A stretch of 64,000 bases of DNA, taken from the NCBI RefSeq assembly GCF_028623165.1, contig NZ_CP117768.1:2046001-2110000 (forward strand). Reading direction: 5' to 3'. The stretch comes from Nostoc sp. UHCC 0926 (GTDB lineage: Bacteria > Cyanobacteriota > Cyanobacteriia > Cyanobacteriales > Nostocaceae). Positions within the stretch are counted from its first letter, which is position 1. Every line of letters begins with the position of its first letter. This document shows, in pieces, positions 26,745-35,108 of this stretch. Under the pieces are notes generated by a model that searched no databases, was not told the origin of the DNA, and saw only the letters and a program-made list of their open reading frames with translations. The translations under genes and the position numbers were made by a program.

Positions 26745-27467
26745 ATGAGTCGAATTAATGGATTTGTAGGGCGACGTGATTTCTTAAAATTCGCAAGTGT
26801 GATAGCTATTGCGGCTACTGCTTTGAGTGATAGTTTTTGGAATACAGAGCAAACTGCTGTTGCTGATATTCATCCAGTTAACCCTAATATAATCAGTCCT
26901 AATGAAGCTATCAGACGCTTGCTTGATGGTAATCAAAGATTTATCCATCAAAAACGTAAATACCCCGATCAATCATTAGAACATCTGCGATTAGTTGCTA
27001 AAGCTCAGTATCCTTTTGCCGCCATATTGGGCTGTGCAGATTCCAGAGTACCAGCAGAAATCGTCTTTGATCAAGGGCTTGGAGATTTATTTGTCGTGCG
27101 AGTTGCTGGTAATGTCGTCAGTGACACGGTTATAGGTAGTCTGGAATACTCTACAGCGGTATTGGGTTCGCAGTTGATTGTGGTTTTGGGTCATAAAAGA
27201 TGCGGCGCAGTAGCAGAAGCAATCAAAAATGAACCACTTCCTGGCAGAATTGGTTTGATTATTGAGGGCATCAAACCATCTGTAGAAAGAGTAAAGTTAA
27301 GAACGGGTGATAATATGCAAGATATAGTTATAGCTAACATTCAATATCAGACTGAAAAATTGCAGGAAAGCTCAACGATTTTAGCTAAATTGCTCCGTGA
27401 AGGGAAACTAAAAATTATTGGTGCTTGTTACGATATTGACACTGGTAAAGTCAACATTATTACTTGA
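26745..27467 (+). CDS. Beta-carbonic anhydrase with Tat signal
   Basis: From the ATG at 26745 the protein opens MSRINGFVGRRDFLKFASV, a twin-arginine motif followed by a hydrophobic stretch and ALS/ATA cleavage candidates, so export folded to the periplasm is predicted. The catalytic domain has the beta-class zinc motifs ILGCADSRVP and VLGHKRCGA, plus VVRVAGNVV. It interconverts CO2 and bicarbonate. Exported beta-carbonic anhydrases are known in cyanobacteria (the EcaB type of Synechocystis). The longer frame from 26691 would put extra residues before the Tat motif and is not preferred. Confidence 0.85.
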   Translation: MSRINGFVGRRDFLKFASVIAIAATALSDSFWNTEQTAVADIHPVNPNIISPNEAIRRLLDGNQRFIHQKRKYPDQSLEHLRLVAKAQYPFAAILGCADSRVPAEIVFDQGLGDLFVVRVAGNVVSDTVIGSLEYSTAVLGSQLIVVLGHKRCGAVAEAIKNEPLPGRIGLIIEGIKPSVERVKLRTGDNMQDIVIANIQYQTEKLQESSTILAKLLREGKLKIIGACYDIDTGKVNIIT

Positions 27468-28072
27468 AAATCTCACACATTTTAGGCGGAGGATTTTTAG
27501 TTTAATGATGCTGGAAAAAATTATTAGTTATAAAATATTTTTTATTAATAATCTTGAAAAATAATCAAATTAATTGCTTAACTTAGAAAACTATTCCTTA
27601 TACCATTTTACAAAATACCTGTTACATATACATTGGTAAGGGTGTACAACTGTACGCCCCTACAGTTAGGCTACGCCAACGCAAACTCACAAAAATTCAG
27701 AAAAATCTAAAAGCAAAATACAGCTTAAACTTGTAACAAATAAACCCAGCAGGGGACATCTAACAAGCCCACCTGCCAGGAAGGTATAGTATATTCTGGC
27801 CATGTTTGATCAGGTTAACGCTTATTTTGTAAAAATAATTGCGTATCCCTAGATACAATAACTAAATACTTTGGAAAACACAGTTAAGAAAAGTTACTAA
27901 ATAGGTTAATTTCCAATTAAAACCAACAATTTCCCAAATGGGAAGATGAGGGGACAAGGGGGACAAGAGAGAATTATTGAATAAGTTTCTTCCTTATCTC
28001 TTCCCAATGCCCAATGCCCCATAATATAAGAAAGCGCTTCACACTTCTTAAATAATCAGCTTTATTAGAACA
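27468..28072. other. Intergenic before ubiD
   Basis: No gene is supported. It contains an AT-rich inverted repeat just after the carbonic anhydrase gene (ttataaaatattttttatta), a 9-bp palindrome at 27640-27659 (gggtgtaca / tgtacgccc, one G-T pair) and, near 27990-28020, the dispersed words cccaatgcccaatgcccc. Confidence 0.45.
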
Positions 28073-29581
28073 ATGGCGAGAGACTTGCGGGGATTCATTA
28101 AAATTTTGGAAGAGAAGGGACAATTACGGCGGATTTCAGCTTTAGTTGACCCAGATTTAGAAATTGCTGAGATTTCTAACCGAATGCTACAAAAAGGTGG
28201 ACCAGGGTTGTTGTTTGAAAACGTCAAAGGCGCTTCCTTCCCAGTGGCGGTGAATTTGATGGGAACTGTGGAAAGGATTTGCTGGGCGATGAATATGCAG
28301 CATCCAGAGGAGTTGGAAACTCTGGGGAAAAAACTGGGTATGCTGCAACAACCAAAACCGCCGAAGAAGATTTCCCAGGCGATAGATTTTGGAAAAGTAC
28401 TGTTTGACGTGGTGAAGGCGAAACCAGGACGCGACTTTTTCCCTGCTTGTCAACAAGTTGTGCTTCAAGGTAATGATTTAGATTTACATAAGTTGCCCTT
28501 GATACGTCCTTATTCTGGTGATGCTGGCAAGATTATCACGCTGGGACTGGTAATTACCAAAGATTGTGAGACGGGTACTCCCAATGTAGGTGTGTATCGC
28601 TTGCAACTACAATCTCAGAATACGATGACGGTTCACTGGTTATCGGTGCGGGGTGGGGCGAGGCATTTACGAAAAGCGGCCGAACGTGGGAAGAAATTAG
28701 AAGTTGCGATCGCACTTGGTGTAGATCCTCTAATTATCATGGCAGCTGCTACACCCATTCCTGTAGATTTATCAGAATGGTTGTTTGCAGGACTTTATGG
28801 TGGTTCGGGTGTGCAGTTGGCGAAGTGTAAAACCGTAGATTTGGAAGTTCCCGCAGATTCAGAATTTGTTTTGGAAGGAACGATTACACCAGGGGAAGTT
28901 TTGCCAGATGGGCCTTTTGGTGACCATATGGGTTATTACGGCGGCGTGGAGGATTCGCCGTTGATCCGCTTTGAGTGTATGACACACCGGAAAAATCCGA
29001 TTTATTTAACAACATTTAGCGGTCGTCCACCTAAAGAAGAAGCGATGATGGCGATCGCACTAAATCGCATCTATACTCCCATTCTGCGGCAACAAGTATC
29101 AGAAATTGTCGATTTCTTCCTACCAATGGAAGCTTTGAGTTACAAAGCGGCGATTATTTCTATTGATAAAGCATATCCAGGACAAGCGCGACGGGCAGCT
29201 TTAGCGTTTTGGAGTGCTTTACCACAATTTACTTACACCAAATTTGTAATTGTTGTGGATAAAGACATAAATATTCGCGATCCGCGTCAAGTAGTGTGGG
29301 CAATTAGTTCCAAAGTTGACCCAGTGCGGGATGTATTTATTCTGCCAAATACACCTTTTGATACCTTGGATTTTGCCAGTGAAAAGATTGGCTTAGGTGG
29401 ACGCATGGGAATTGATGCGACTACAAAGATTCCGCCGGAAACAGACCATGAATGGGGTTCGCCTTTGGAATCTGACCCAGATGTGGCGGCGATGGTAGAG
29501 AGGCGATGGGCGGAGTATGGTTTGGCAGAATTACAGTTAGGAGAAGTAGACCCAAATTTGTTTGGCTATGATATGAGGTAA
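28073..29581 (+). CDS. ubiD: UbiD-family prenylated-FMN decarboxylase
   Basis: The 502-residue protein opens with MARDLRGFIKILEEKGQLRR and has the conserved UbiD patterns PEELETLGKKLG, TPNVGVYRLQLQ, EFVLEGTI, GPFGDHMGYYGG and the C-terminal KIPPETDHEWG. These enzymes use prenylated FMN to decarboxylate aromatic or acrylic acids. The likely substrate here is the 4-hydroxybenzoate-derived intermediate of plastoquinone synthesis, by analogy with ubiquinone synthesis. A UbiX partner is not in the window. It is a lone plus-strand gene. Confidence 0.9.
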   Translation: MARDLRGFIKILEEKGQLRRISALVDPDLEIAEISNRMLQKGGPGLLFENVKGASFPVAVNLMGTVERICWAMNMQHPEELETLGKKLGMLQQPKPPKKISQAIDFGKVLFDVVKAKPGRDFFPACQQVVLQGNDLDLHKLPLIRPYSGDAGKIITLGLVITKDCETGTPNVGVYRLQLQSQNTMTVHWLSVRGGARHLRKAAERGKKLEVAIALGVDPLIIMAAATPIPVDLSEWLFAGLYGGSGVQLAKCKTVDLEVPADSEFVLEGTITPGEVLPDGPFGDHMGYYGGVEDSPLIRFECMTHRKNPIYLTTFSGRPPKEEAMMAIALNRIYTPILRQQVSEIVDFFLPMEALSYKAAIISIDKAYPGQARRAALAFWSALPQFTYTKFVIVVDKDINIRDPRQVVWAISSKVDPVRDVFILPNTPFDTLDFASEKIGLGGRMGIDATTKIPPETDHEWGSPLESDPDVAAMVERRWAEYGLAELQLGEVDPNLFGYDMR

Positions 29582-29669
29582 CGTGTTAGATAGAAACTGG
29601 TAAAAATCTCTGCTGGCTATCAACTTAACTGATTTTTATCAGTCAAACTTACCCAAAAGTAATAAAATA

Positions 29670-30551
29670 TCAGAATGAAAAAGCTGGAGAACATAGCCTA
29701 ATATAAATATCTCTTTGATCATCAGCAAAACCTCTTCTCCCATGAAGTATTCTTGTATTATCAATCATTAAAATATCCCCTTTTTGCCACGAAATTTCCG
29801 TGGTTATTTTTTCAGCAATTTCATTAAGTTCAGAGACAACCTCTTCAGTAATTTCTGAATCATCCTCAAACTTAAGTATTTTTGGGCTTAACTGTTTTGT
29901 GGGCAATAGACTATTAATAAATACTTGATACTTTCCACATCTGCTGGGGATAATGGCTGAAGAAATGTATTCAAGTATAATTGATTGATCATCATTTACT
30001 GTCAGATGTGTATTATTCTTCTGACACATCTCTTCTAGTGTATTCAAGTTATTGGTTTGGTATTTTTTCTGCCAGTCATCTTTAGATATCCGAACAGTAA
30101 ATTTTAACTTATTTTTGCTGAATAACTCTTTGGTTGAACTACTAATTTCATTAAAAAATTGTCTGCCATCACATACCGTAGTTTCACCATCTTCTAATGG
30201 TGGATTAGCACAGAAAAACCACAGCATAAGTGGGATATTTTGCTGATAATACATTTCTCCGTGCAACTTAATTTCAGACTTAAAATCATTTACGCTTAAC
30301 AGAGTCTGATCTCCATTAATTACCCTTCTACTGAATGCACCGCCAGCATAATTTATAAAATCGATACTCCAGAGATTGGTAAATTCCTTAAAAATGCCAG
30401 TATCAACATCAAACCCTCTAAAAAGTAAAATTCCATCAGATTTAAATAGACTAATAATTTGTTCTTTGTCTAATTCTAAAATCCTGACATGATCGAGATT
30501 AATAATTTTTTGACCTATGCCATCTGATATGGGCTGTATCTTTATATTCAT
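29670..30551 (-). CDS. TauD/TfdA-family 2OG-Fe(II) dioxygenase
   Basis: The 293-residue protein has the fold markers of TauD-like dioxygenases: GILLFRGFDVD, the HxE metal motif in LHGEMYYQQ, PPLEDGETTVCDG, the distal His in DNTRILHGRRGF and the 2OG-binding Arg in RDIYIRL. It should hydroxylate or otherwise oxidise a small molecule using Fe(II) and 2-oxoglutarate. The gene is clearly more AT-rich than its neighbours and no pathway genes adjoin it, which is compatible with horizontal gain. Members also occur in peptide natural-product clusters (SyrP-like), but no such cluster is visible here. Confidence 0.82.
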   Translation of the reverse strand: MNIKIQPISDGIGQKIINLDHVRILELDKEQIISLFKSDGILLFRGFDVDTGIFKEFTNLWSIDFINYAGGAFSRRVINGDQTLLSVNDFKSEIKLHGEMYYQQNIPLMLWFFCANPPLEDGETTVCDGRQFFNEISSSTKELFSKNKLKFTVRISKDDWQKKYQTNNLNTLEEMCQKNNTHLTVNDDQSIILEYISSAIIPSRCGKYQVFINSLLPTKQLSPKILKFEDDSEITEEVVSELNEIAEKITTEISWQKGDILMIDNTRILHGRRGFADDQRDIYIRLCSPAFSF

Positions 30552-30839
30552 ATAACTTAATAAAACTCTTTCAAAACTTTAACTTCCTATTGGCGTTAAC
30601 AACACCATATACTGACATTTTAATATTCAATCATGTCGTTGTGTTGCATCCATCTGCGTAGGCGTAGCCCGTCGTAAACATCGCAGAACTAAATTTTGTA
30701 AAATTATAAGTGTTATTACAGTACTAAAATCTCTTTTAGGGAACTACGTTACAGAGTTAACCCTAATTTATTTAGGTAGATTATGAGATATAAATAAGAC
30801 CCCAGTCTTAGATAGTAATTCCAAAAAATTGTATAAATT
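30552..30839. promoter_or_regulatory. Divergent upstream region
   Basis: This 288-bp AT-rich gap separates the divergent dioxygenase and SH3-protein genes and should hold both promoters. A short GC-rich dispersed word (tctgcgtaggcgtagcccg) lies at about 30652-30672. No specific site is recognised. Confidence 0.35.
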
Positions 30840-31379
30840 ATGACAAAAAAACTAAAAAATCCAGCATCAAAATTAGTGATAGGATTGGCATTCAGTTGTA
30901 TTAGTGTGATACTCAATACAGGTATAGCTAATCAAATAAGTTTAGCAAAATCAACTAATTCTCAAAAGTGCGATATTCTTGCCTATGTCACCGATACAGA
31001 TGCACAAGGTTTAAATGTGCGGAGTGGTGCAAGTACAGATAACACAATTATAGGGCAAATACCCATCAATGAAACAGTTCAGGTTATTAGTGCTACTAGA
31101 AATTGGGTACAGATTACTAATGCTAGTGATGGTTTTCAAGGAACTGGATGGGTATTTGTGCCAAAATTAGGTTTAACAACGCGGGGCTACGGTACTAATG
31201 GTGTGGATTTATATGCTAGTACCAGTCAACAAAGCCTAAAAGTGCGAAGAATTCCTGCTAATACGGTTGTTAAGTTGTTAGGTTGTCAGGGAGATAAAGC
31301 GCAGGTAGAATATCAAGGTGTTAAAGGTTGGTTGACAAAGGAAGATCAATGTGGTGCAGCCCTTACGAGTTGTTCTTAG
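30840..31379 (+). CDS. Exported SH3-domain protein
   Basis: The 179-residue protein has a signal peptide (hydrophobic 15-33) and two bacterial SH3 modules. The first is clear (AQGLNVRSGASTDNTIIGQI, VQVISATRNWVQI, GWVFVPKLG); the second is shorter (SLKVRRIPANTVVKLLGCQG, GWLTKEDQ). Such domains bind peptidoglycan or proteins in the periplasm. Four Cys in the mature protein suggest disulphides. It is rather AT-rich like the neighbouring dioxygenase. Confidence 0.75.
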   Translation: MTKKLKNPASKLVIGLAFSCISVILNTGIANQISLAKSTNSQKCDILAYVTDTDAQGLNVRSGASTDNTIIGQIPINETVQVISATRNWVQITNASDGFQGTGWVFVPKLGLTTRGYGTNGVDLYASTSQQSLKVRRIPANTVVKLLGCQGDKAQVEYQGVKGWLTKEDQCGAALTSCS

Positions 31380-31449
31380 AACCCCACTCCGCTCTTTGAG
31401 AGGGGGCTATGAGAATTACTTTTAAAATTTTGGTTTTGAGATATTTGTT

Positions 31450-32238
31450 ATGGCTTATCCATTTCCAGGAATGAACCCGTATTTAGAACATCCTGAATTA
31501 TTTCCAGGACTACATCACTTGCTAATTAGTGAAATTGCCAGGTTTTTATCTCCCCAACTGCGTCCTAAATATCGAGTTGCTGTAGAAGTGCGGATGTATG
31601 AAACCACTGATGAGAATTCACTACTTGTTGGCATTCCTGATGTGATCGTGAAAAATCGGCAGACTGTAACTGATTCTACAAATACAAATGTAGCAGTAGC
31701 CGCACTAACGCCTGAACCTATAAAAGTAAAGATTCCTATGCCTGTTTCCATCAGGGAAGGATATTTAGAAGTGCGAGAAGTTGGTACAGAGGTATTAGTT
31801 ACTACTATTGAAATTCTATCTCCTACCAATAAACGTCCGGGTAAAGGACGGCAGACATATCAAGAGAAACGCGAACAAGTATTAGCCAGTCGTAGTAATT
31901 TAGTTGAAATTGATTTATTGCGTAAAGGTGAACCAATGCCAATGATGGGCAATGATATTCATAGTCACTATCGAATTTTAGTTTGTCATGGCGATCGCCG
32001 TCCTTATGCTGACTTATATGCTTTTAATCTACCAGATGTAATTCCACCTTTTCCCATACCTTTGCGTTCTGGAGATACGGAACCAGTTATAGATTTGCAG
32101 ACATTGTTAAATGAGGTATATGACATCTACGGCTATGATTTGGTAGTACATTACAGTCAACAGCCAGTACCAGCGTTGTCAAAAGTTGATGCAGCTTGGG
32201 CGGATGCACTGTTGCAGGAGAAAGATTCTAAATATTGA
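31450..32238 (+). CDS. DUF4058 family protein
   Basis: The 262-residue protein opens MAYPFPGMNPYLEHPELFPG, characteristic of DUF4058, a family with many copies in filamentous cyanobacteria. It also has YRVAVEVRMYE, LVTTIEILSPTNKRPGKGR and VEIDLLRKGEPM, whose acidic and Lys/Arg residues recall PD-(D/E)XK nuclease folds (VRMYE, EILSPTNK). Function is unknown. It is intact and has its own spacer; no operon partner is evident. Confidence 0.8.
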   Translation: MAYPFPGMNPYLEHPELFPGLHHLLISEIARFLSPQLRPKYRVAVEVRMYETTDENSLLVGIPDVIVKNRQTVTDSTNTNVAVAALTPEPIKVKIPMPVSIREGYLEVREVGTEVLVTTIEILSPTNKRPGKGRQTYQEKREQVLASRSNLVEIDLLRKGEPMPMMGNDIHSHYRILVCHGDRRPYADLYAFNLPDVIPPFPIPLRSGDTEPVIDLQTLLNEVYDIYGYDLVVHYSQQPVPALSKVDAAWADALLQEKDSKY

Positions 32239-32495
32239 TCTGGATAATTTGGCCGATTAAAACTATTCATAAAAAAATTAGTGGAATAGAGTTACAGTTT
32301 TAGCTTGATTTCTAAGTAGAATATTTATTCACGCCTAAAAAGTCACTACCGTTAACTATGACACAATGATTTTGTTGGCTTAACTTCGTCAAGTTATAAT
32401 CCAGAAGCTCTGAATCAGCTAAACCACTGCCTGAGCATACTTAAAACAAATGCTTCTGGCGCGATCGCACACACCACCCAAAAACCACATAATTA

Positions 32496-32537
32496 GCCCC
32501 CTCCTCGCTTGCGGGGAGGGGGTTGGGGGTGGGGTTC
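32496..32537. repeat. Inverted palindromic repeat, left copy
   Basis: This 42-bp GC-rich repeat contains its own hairpin (ccccctcc / ggggaggggg around cgcttgcg) and ends on the first base of the DUF559 stop codon. Reversed, it matches 32905-32946 except for a single inserted base, so the gene's core is framed by the pair. Confidence 0.8.
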
Positions 32538-33001
32538 TATCTCTGCAACCAAGCAGCAATATCCTGCAACACCCCCTCTATCCTCTCCAGAACATCCTCA
32601 TTTCTAAATCGCCCAACCTGCAACCCCAAACTCTCCAAAAATTCTTGACGTATCGCATCTTCTTCTTGGGTGTAGTCATGAATTTCGCCATCCACTTCCA
32701 CCACTAACCGCGCTTCATTACAGTAAAAATCGACGATAAAACGGTCAATTGTTTGCTGACGGCGGAACTTGAAACCCAAAAGTTGCTTGTGTCTCAACTT
32801 CTCCCAAAGTAGCTTTTCTGCTGAAGTTGGTTCACACCGCATCTGTCGCGCCAATGGCTTAAGTTTTTTCCAAAGTTCGTTTGGGGTTTGCCAAGGGTAT
32901 CCTGGAACCCCACCCCCTAACCCCCTCCCCGCAAGCGAGGAGGGGGAACTGGAGTCGGTGAGAGGCTTTGGCTTGGGGTTGTGATTTTGGGTCATTTGCA
33001 C
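32537..33001 (-). CDS. DUF559 endonuclease-fold protein
   Basis: The 154-residue protein has the DUF559 core: TSAEKLLWEKLRHKQLLGFK, FRRQQTIDRFIVDFYC and LVVEVDGEIHDY. The Asp, Glu and His are arranged as in the Vsr-like/PD-(D/E)XK nucleases. Such proteins are presumed DNA endonucleases. The N-terminal 45 residues include SSLAGRGLGGGV, which is translation of the right palindromic repeat read as coding sequence. No start codon lies between that repeat and the core except a TTG in PLAR, so the start upstream (33001, or 32995) seems real. Function is not established. Confidence 0.75.
   Translation of the reverse strand: MQMTQNHNPKPKPLTDSSSPSSLAGRGLGGGVPGYPWQTPNELWKKLKPLARQMRCEPTSAEKLLWEKLRHKQLLGFKFRRQQTIDRFIVDFYCNEARLVVEVDGEIHDYTQEEDAIRQEFLESLGLQVGRFRNEDVLERIEGVLQDIAAWLQR
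32905..32946. repeat. Inverted palindromic repeat, right copy
   Basis: This is the reverse-complement partner of 32496-32537, with one extra T. It contains the hairpin ccccctcc-ccgcaagcga-ggaggggg and lies inside the 5' part of the DUF559 frame, adding a Gly/Ser-rich linker. Core gene and repeats together span about 450 bp. Confidence 0.8.
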
Positions 33002-33032
33002 TCTTGGTGGTTAGCTAATTAATATTTCATGT

Positions 33033-33215
33033 ATTATTCCCAGCGAAGGCCAACAATGGACAGAATTAGAAGCAAGTTCTAACCCATTTGCTACAGTAGT
33101 TATGGCTCATTTAAAGACAAAGGAAACACGCCAAGATGACCAAGACCGCAAACGGTGGAAGCTTGGTTTAACCAACTTTAATCCAATCTCATCCTCTGCA
33201 ATTTTGATATATTAA
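33033..33215 (+). pseudogene. Rpn-family nuclease/transposase-like remnant
   Basis: The frame reads IIPSEGQQWTELEASSNPFA and then TVVMAHLKTKETRQDDQDRK and RWKLGLTN before running into spacer and a stop. The segment W..LEASSNPFA.VVMAHLK..ET resembles the C-terminal half of the cyanobacterial Rpn-like (recombination-promoting nuclease, PD-(D/E)XK) proteins. The catalytic N-terminus is missing. It sits between two other nuclease-like genes. Confidence 0.6.
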
Positions 33216-33341
33216 GTTAAATTAATAATTATTGCAAAACAGGAAACAATTTTTGGGAATATCACTCAAGCTAATTAAAAGGTTTACGCCAACTGGATAT
33301 TTTAATAGAATAATCTCATCAAAAGATTCGCAGAAATATAA

Positions 33342-34979
33342 ATGGACTGGATTACACTACTGCGATCGCTACAGTCTGATTTTATTAAAAGGTTAACATC
33401 TGGTTGTCTGCTTCATTGTGAAACAGAAGGTCAATATAGTGAATTAACTATAATCTCTGGAGAGAGGTTAAAGGCACTACGGGAATTTTGCTGGCTGATG
33501 GCTGAGAAATATAAGCGTGTTTCGCCAGTCCGTGACGTTTTTATTAGCTATCTCAAAGGTAAGTTGGGTGAGGAAGTTGTCAAAGAACGTTTAGCTGATT
33601 TTATTACCGAAGTCGATTATGAAAAGCGATTCGGCGGCGATGGTAATATAGATTTTACCTTGACTTCTGACCCATCTATTGGTATCGAGGTTAAATCTCG
33701 TCATGGTCGGATTGATAGAGTTAGATGGTCAATTAGTTCTGAAGAGGTTGAAAAAAATGCAGTTGTAGTTTGCATTTTGATTCAAGAAGATGTGAGTGAA
33801 GCACAATCTGAGTATCACCTTTTTTTGGCTGGCTTTCTGCCAACCCAGATGATTAAGTTGAAGACTGGGAAAATTTCATTTGGGATAGAACAATTACTGT
33901 ATGGTGGTGGTTTATGGTGCTATCTAGAACAGTTACAATCTTCTATAAATAATTCTTCAAAGCAACAACCATCAATTTACAAATATCTCCCGAAGCAGGA
34001 AATTGCATTTAAGCCAACTAATAATCAGTTGATCAAATCTTCCTTTCAATCTGAATTAGAGAACTCTTTACAATATCATAATGAAGATTTAAATATACTT
34101 TATGTAAAATTGGGTGATGAATGTTTTGAAAAAGGAGAATATCCGAATGCGATCGCCAACTATAATCAAGCCTTACAAGTTAAATCTAGCGATGTTGATC
34201 TATATTATAAACGAGGTTTAGCTCACTATCAAATAGGAGATTATGAAGCGGCGATCGCAGATTATTCTCAGGCAATTCAGATGAATCTTCATGATGCTAA
34301 ATCTTACAATAAACGAGGTTTAGCTCTGTCTCAACTGGGGCGATTAGAAGAAGCAATTAATGATTATACCCAGGCGATCATAATTAATCCTAATGTTGCT
34401 GTGGCTTATAAAAACCGGGCTGAAGCTCGTTCTCATGTAGGAGATAATCAGGGAGCAATTGAGGATTATACCCAGGCTATTAAAATTAACCCCGATTATG
34501 CCGATGCTTATAAAAACCGTGGGATTGCTCGTTATTTATTAGGCTCTCAACCGGGATTTCCTCAAGCAATCAAGATTAATCCTAAAGATGCCATCGCTTA
34601 TAAAAAACGTGGAAATGCCCGTTCTGATTTAGGAGATTTTGAAGGAGCAATTGAAGATTATATCCAGGCAATACAGATTAATCGTAATTATGCCGATGCT
34701 TATTACAACTGTGGGAATGCTCGTTCTGATTTAGGAGATTTTCAGGGAGCAATTGAAGATTATACTCAAGCAATACAGATTAATTTAAATTATGCAGATG
34801 CTTATTACAATCGTGGCAATATCCGTTTAGAAATAGCAGATAAACATGGAGCAATTGAAGATTTTCAAAAAGCGGCAGACATCTATCGTCAAGAAGGTAA
34901 ACTAGAAGCACTCAAAGATACACGAGAAAGAATATTAGATTTAGAAATAGAAGAATCATTAGATATTTTAAAGTTCTAG
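33342..34979 (+). CDS. PD-(D/E)XK nuclease-like domain fused to TPR repeats
   Basis: Residues 1-200 contain a PD-(D/E)XK-like core with Asp104 (GNIDFTL) and Glu116/Lys118 (IGIEVKSR), the spacing expected of the restriction-endonuclease fold. A linker at about 200-250 is followed by about eight TPR units of the NYNQALQVKSSDVDLYYKRG type up to residue 520. One unit near residue 405 lacks four residues (LGSQPGFPQAIKIN), an internal deletion. The combination suggests a nuclease domain guided by protein-protein contacts; nuclease activity is not shown. It is AT-rich and on the plus strand. Confidence 0.8.
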   Translation: MDWITLLRSLQSDFIKRLTSGCLLHCETEGQYSELTIISGERLKALREFCWLMAEKYKRVSPVRDVFISYLKGKLGEEVVKERLADFITEVDYEKRFGGDGNIDFTLTSDPSIGIEVKSRHGRIDRVRWSISSEEVEKNAVVVCILIQEDVSEAQSEYHLFLAGFLPTQMIKLKTGKISFGIEQLLYGGGLWCYLEQLQSSINNSSKQQPSIYKYLPKQEIAFKPTNNQLIKSSFQSELENSLQYHNEDLNILYVKLGDECFEKGEYPNAIANYNQALQVKSSDVDLYYKRGLAHYQIGDYEAAIADYSQAIQMNLHDAKSYNKRGLALSQLGRLEEAINDYTQAIIINPNVAVAYKNRAEARSHVGDNQGAIEDYTQAIKINPDYADAYKNRGIARYLLGSQPGFPQAIKINPKDAIAYKKRGNARSDLGDFEGAIEDYIQAIQINRNYADAYYNCGNARSDLGDFQGAIEDYTQAIQINLNYADAYYNRGNIRLEIADKHGAIEDFQKAADIYRQEGKLEALKDTRERILDLEIEESLDILKF

Positions 34980-35023
34980 AAAATCCATAAATTCGGATAA
35001 ATAGCAATTTTCAGCTAGGCTCC

Positions 35024-35057
35024 AGATCCCCGACTTCGTAAAAGTTATCGGGGATCT
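35024..35057. terminator. Bidirectional hairpin between convergent genes
   Basis: A perfect 10-bp stem (agatccccga / tcggggatct) with a 14-nt loop lies between the TPR-nuclease gene and the cyanophycin synthetase gene, which converge. Its position suggests a shared terminator. The sequence is also a common dispersed palindrome type in Nostoc. Confidence 0.55.
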
Positions 35058-35108
35058 AACTTTTCAGTTAAATTCAGAAATATTGGTTTGAGCGCCTATT
35101 TACTTAGC

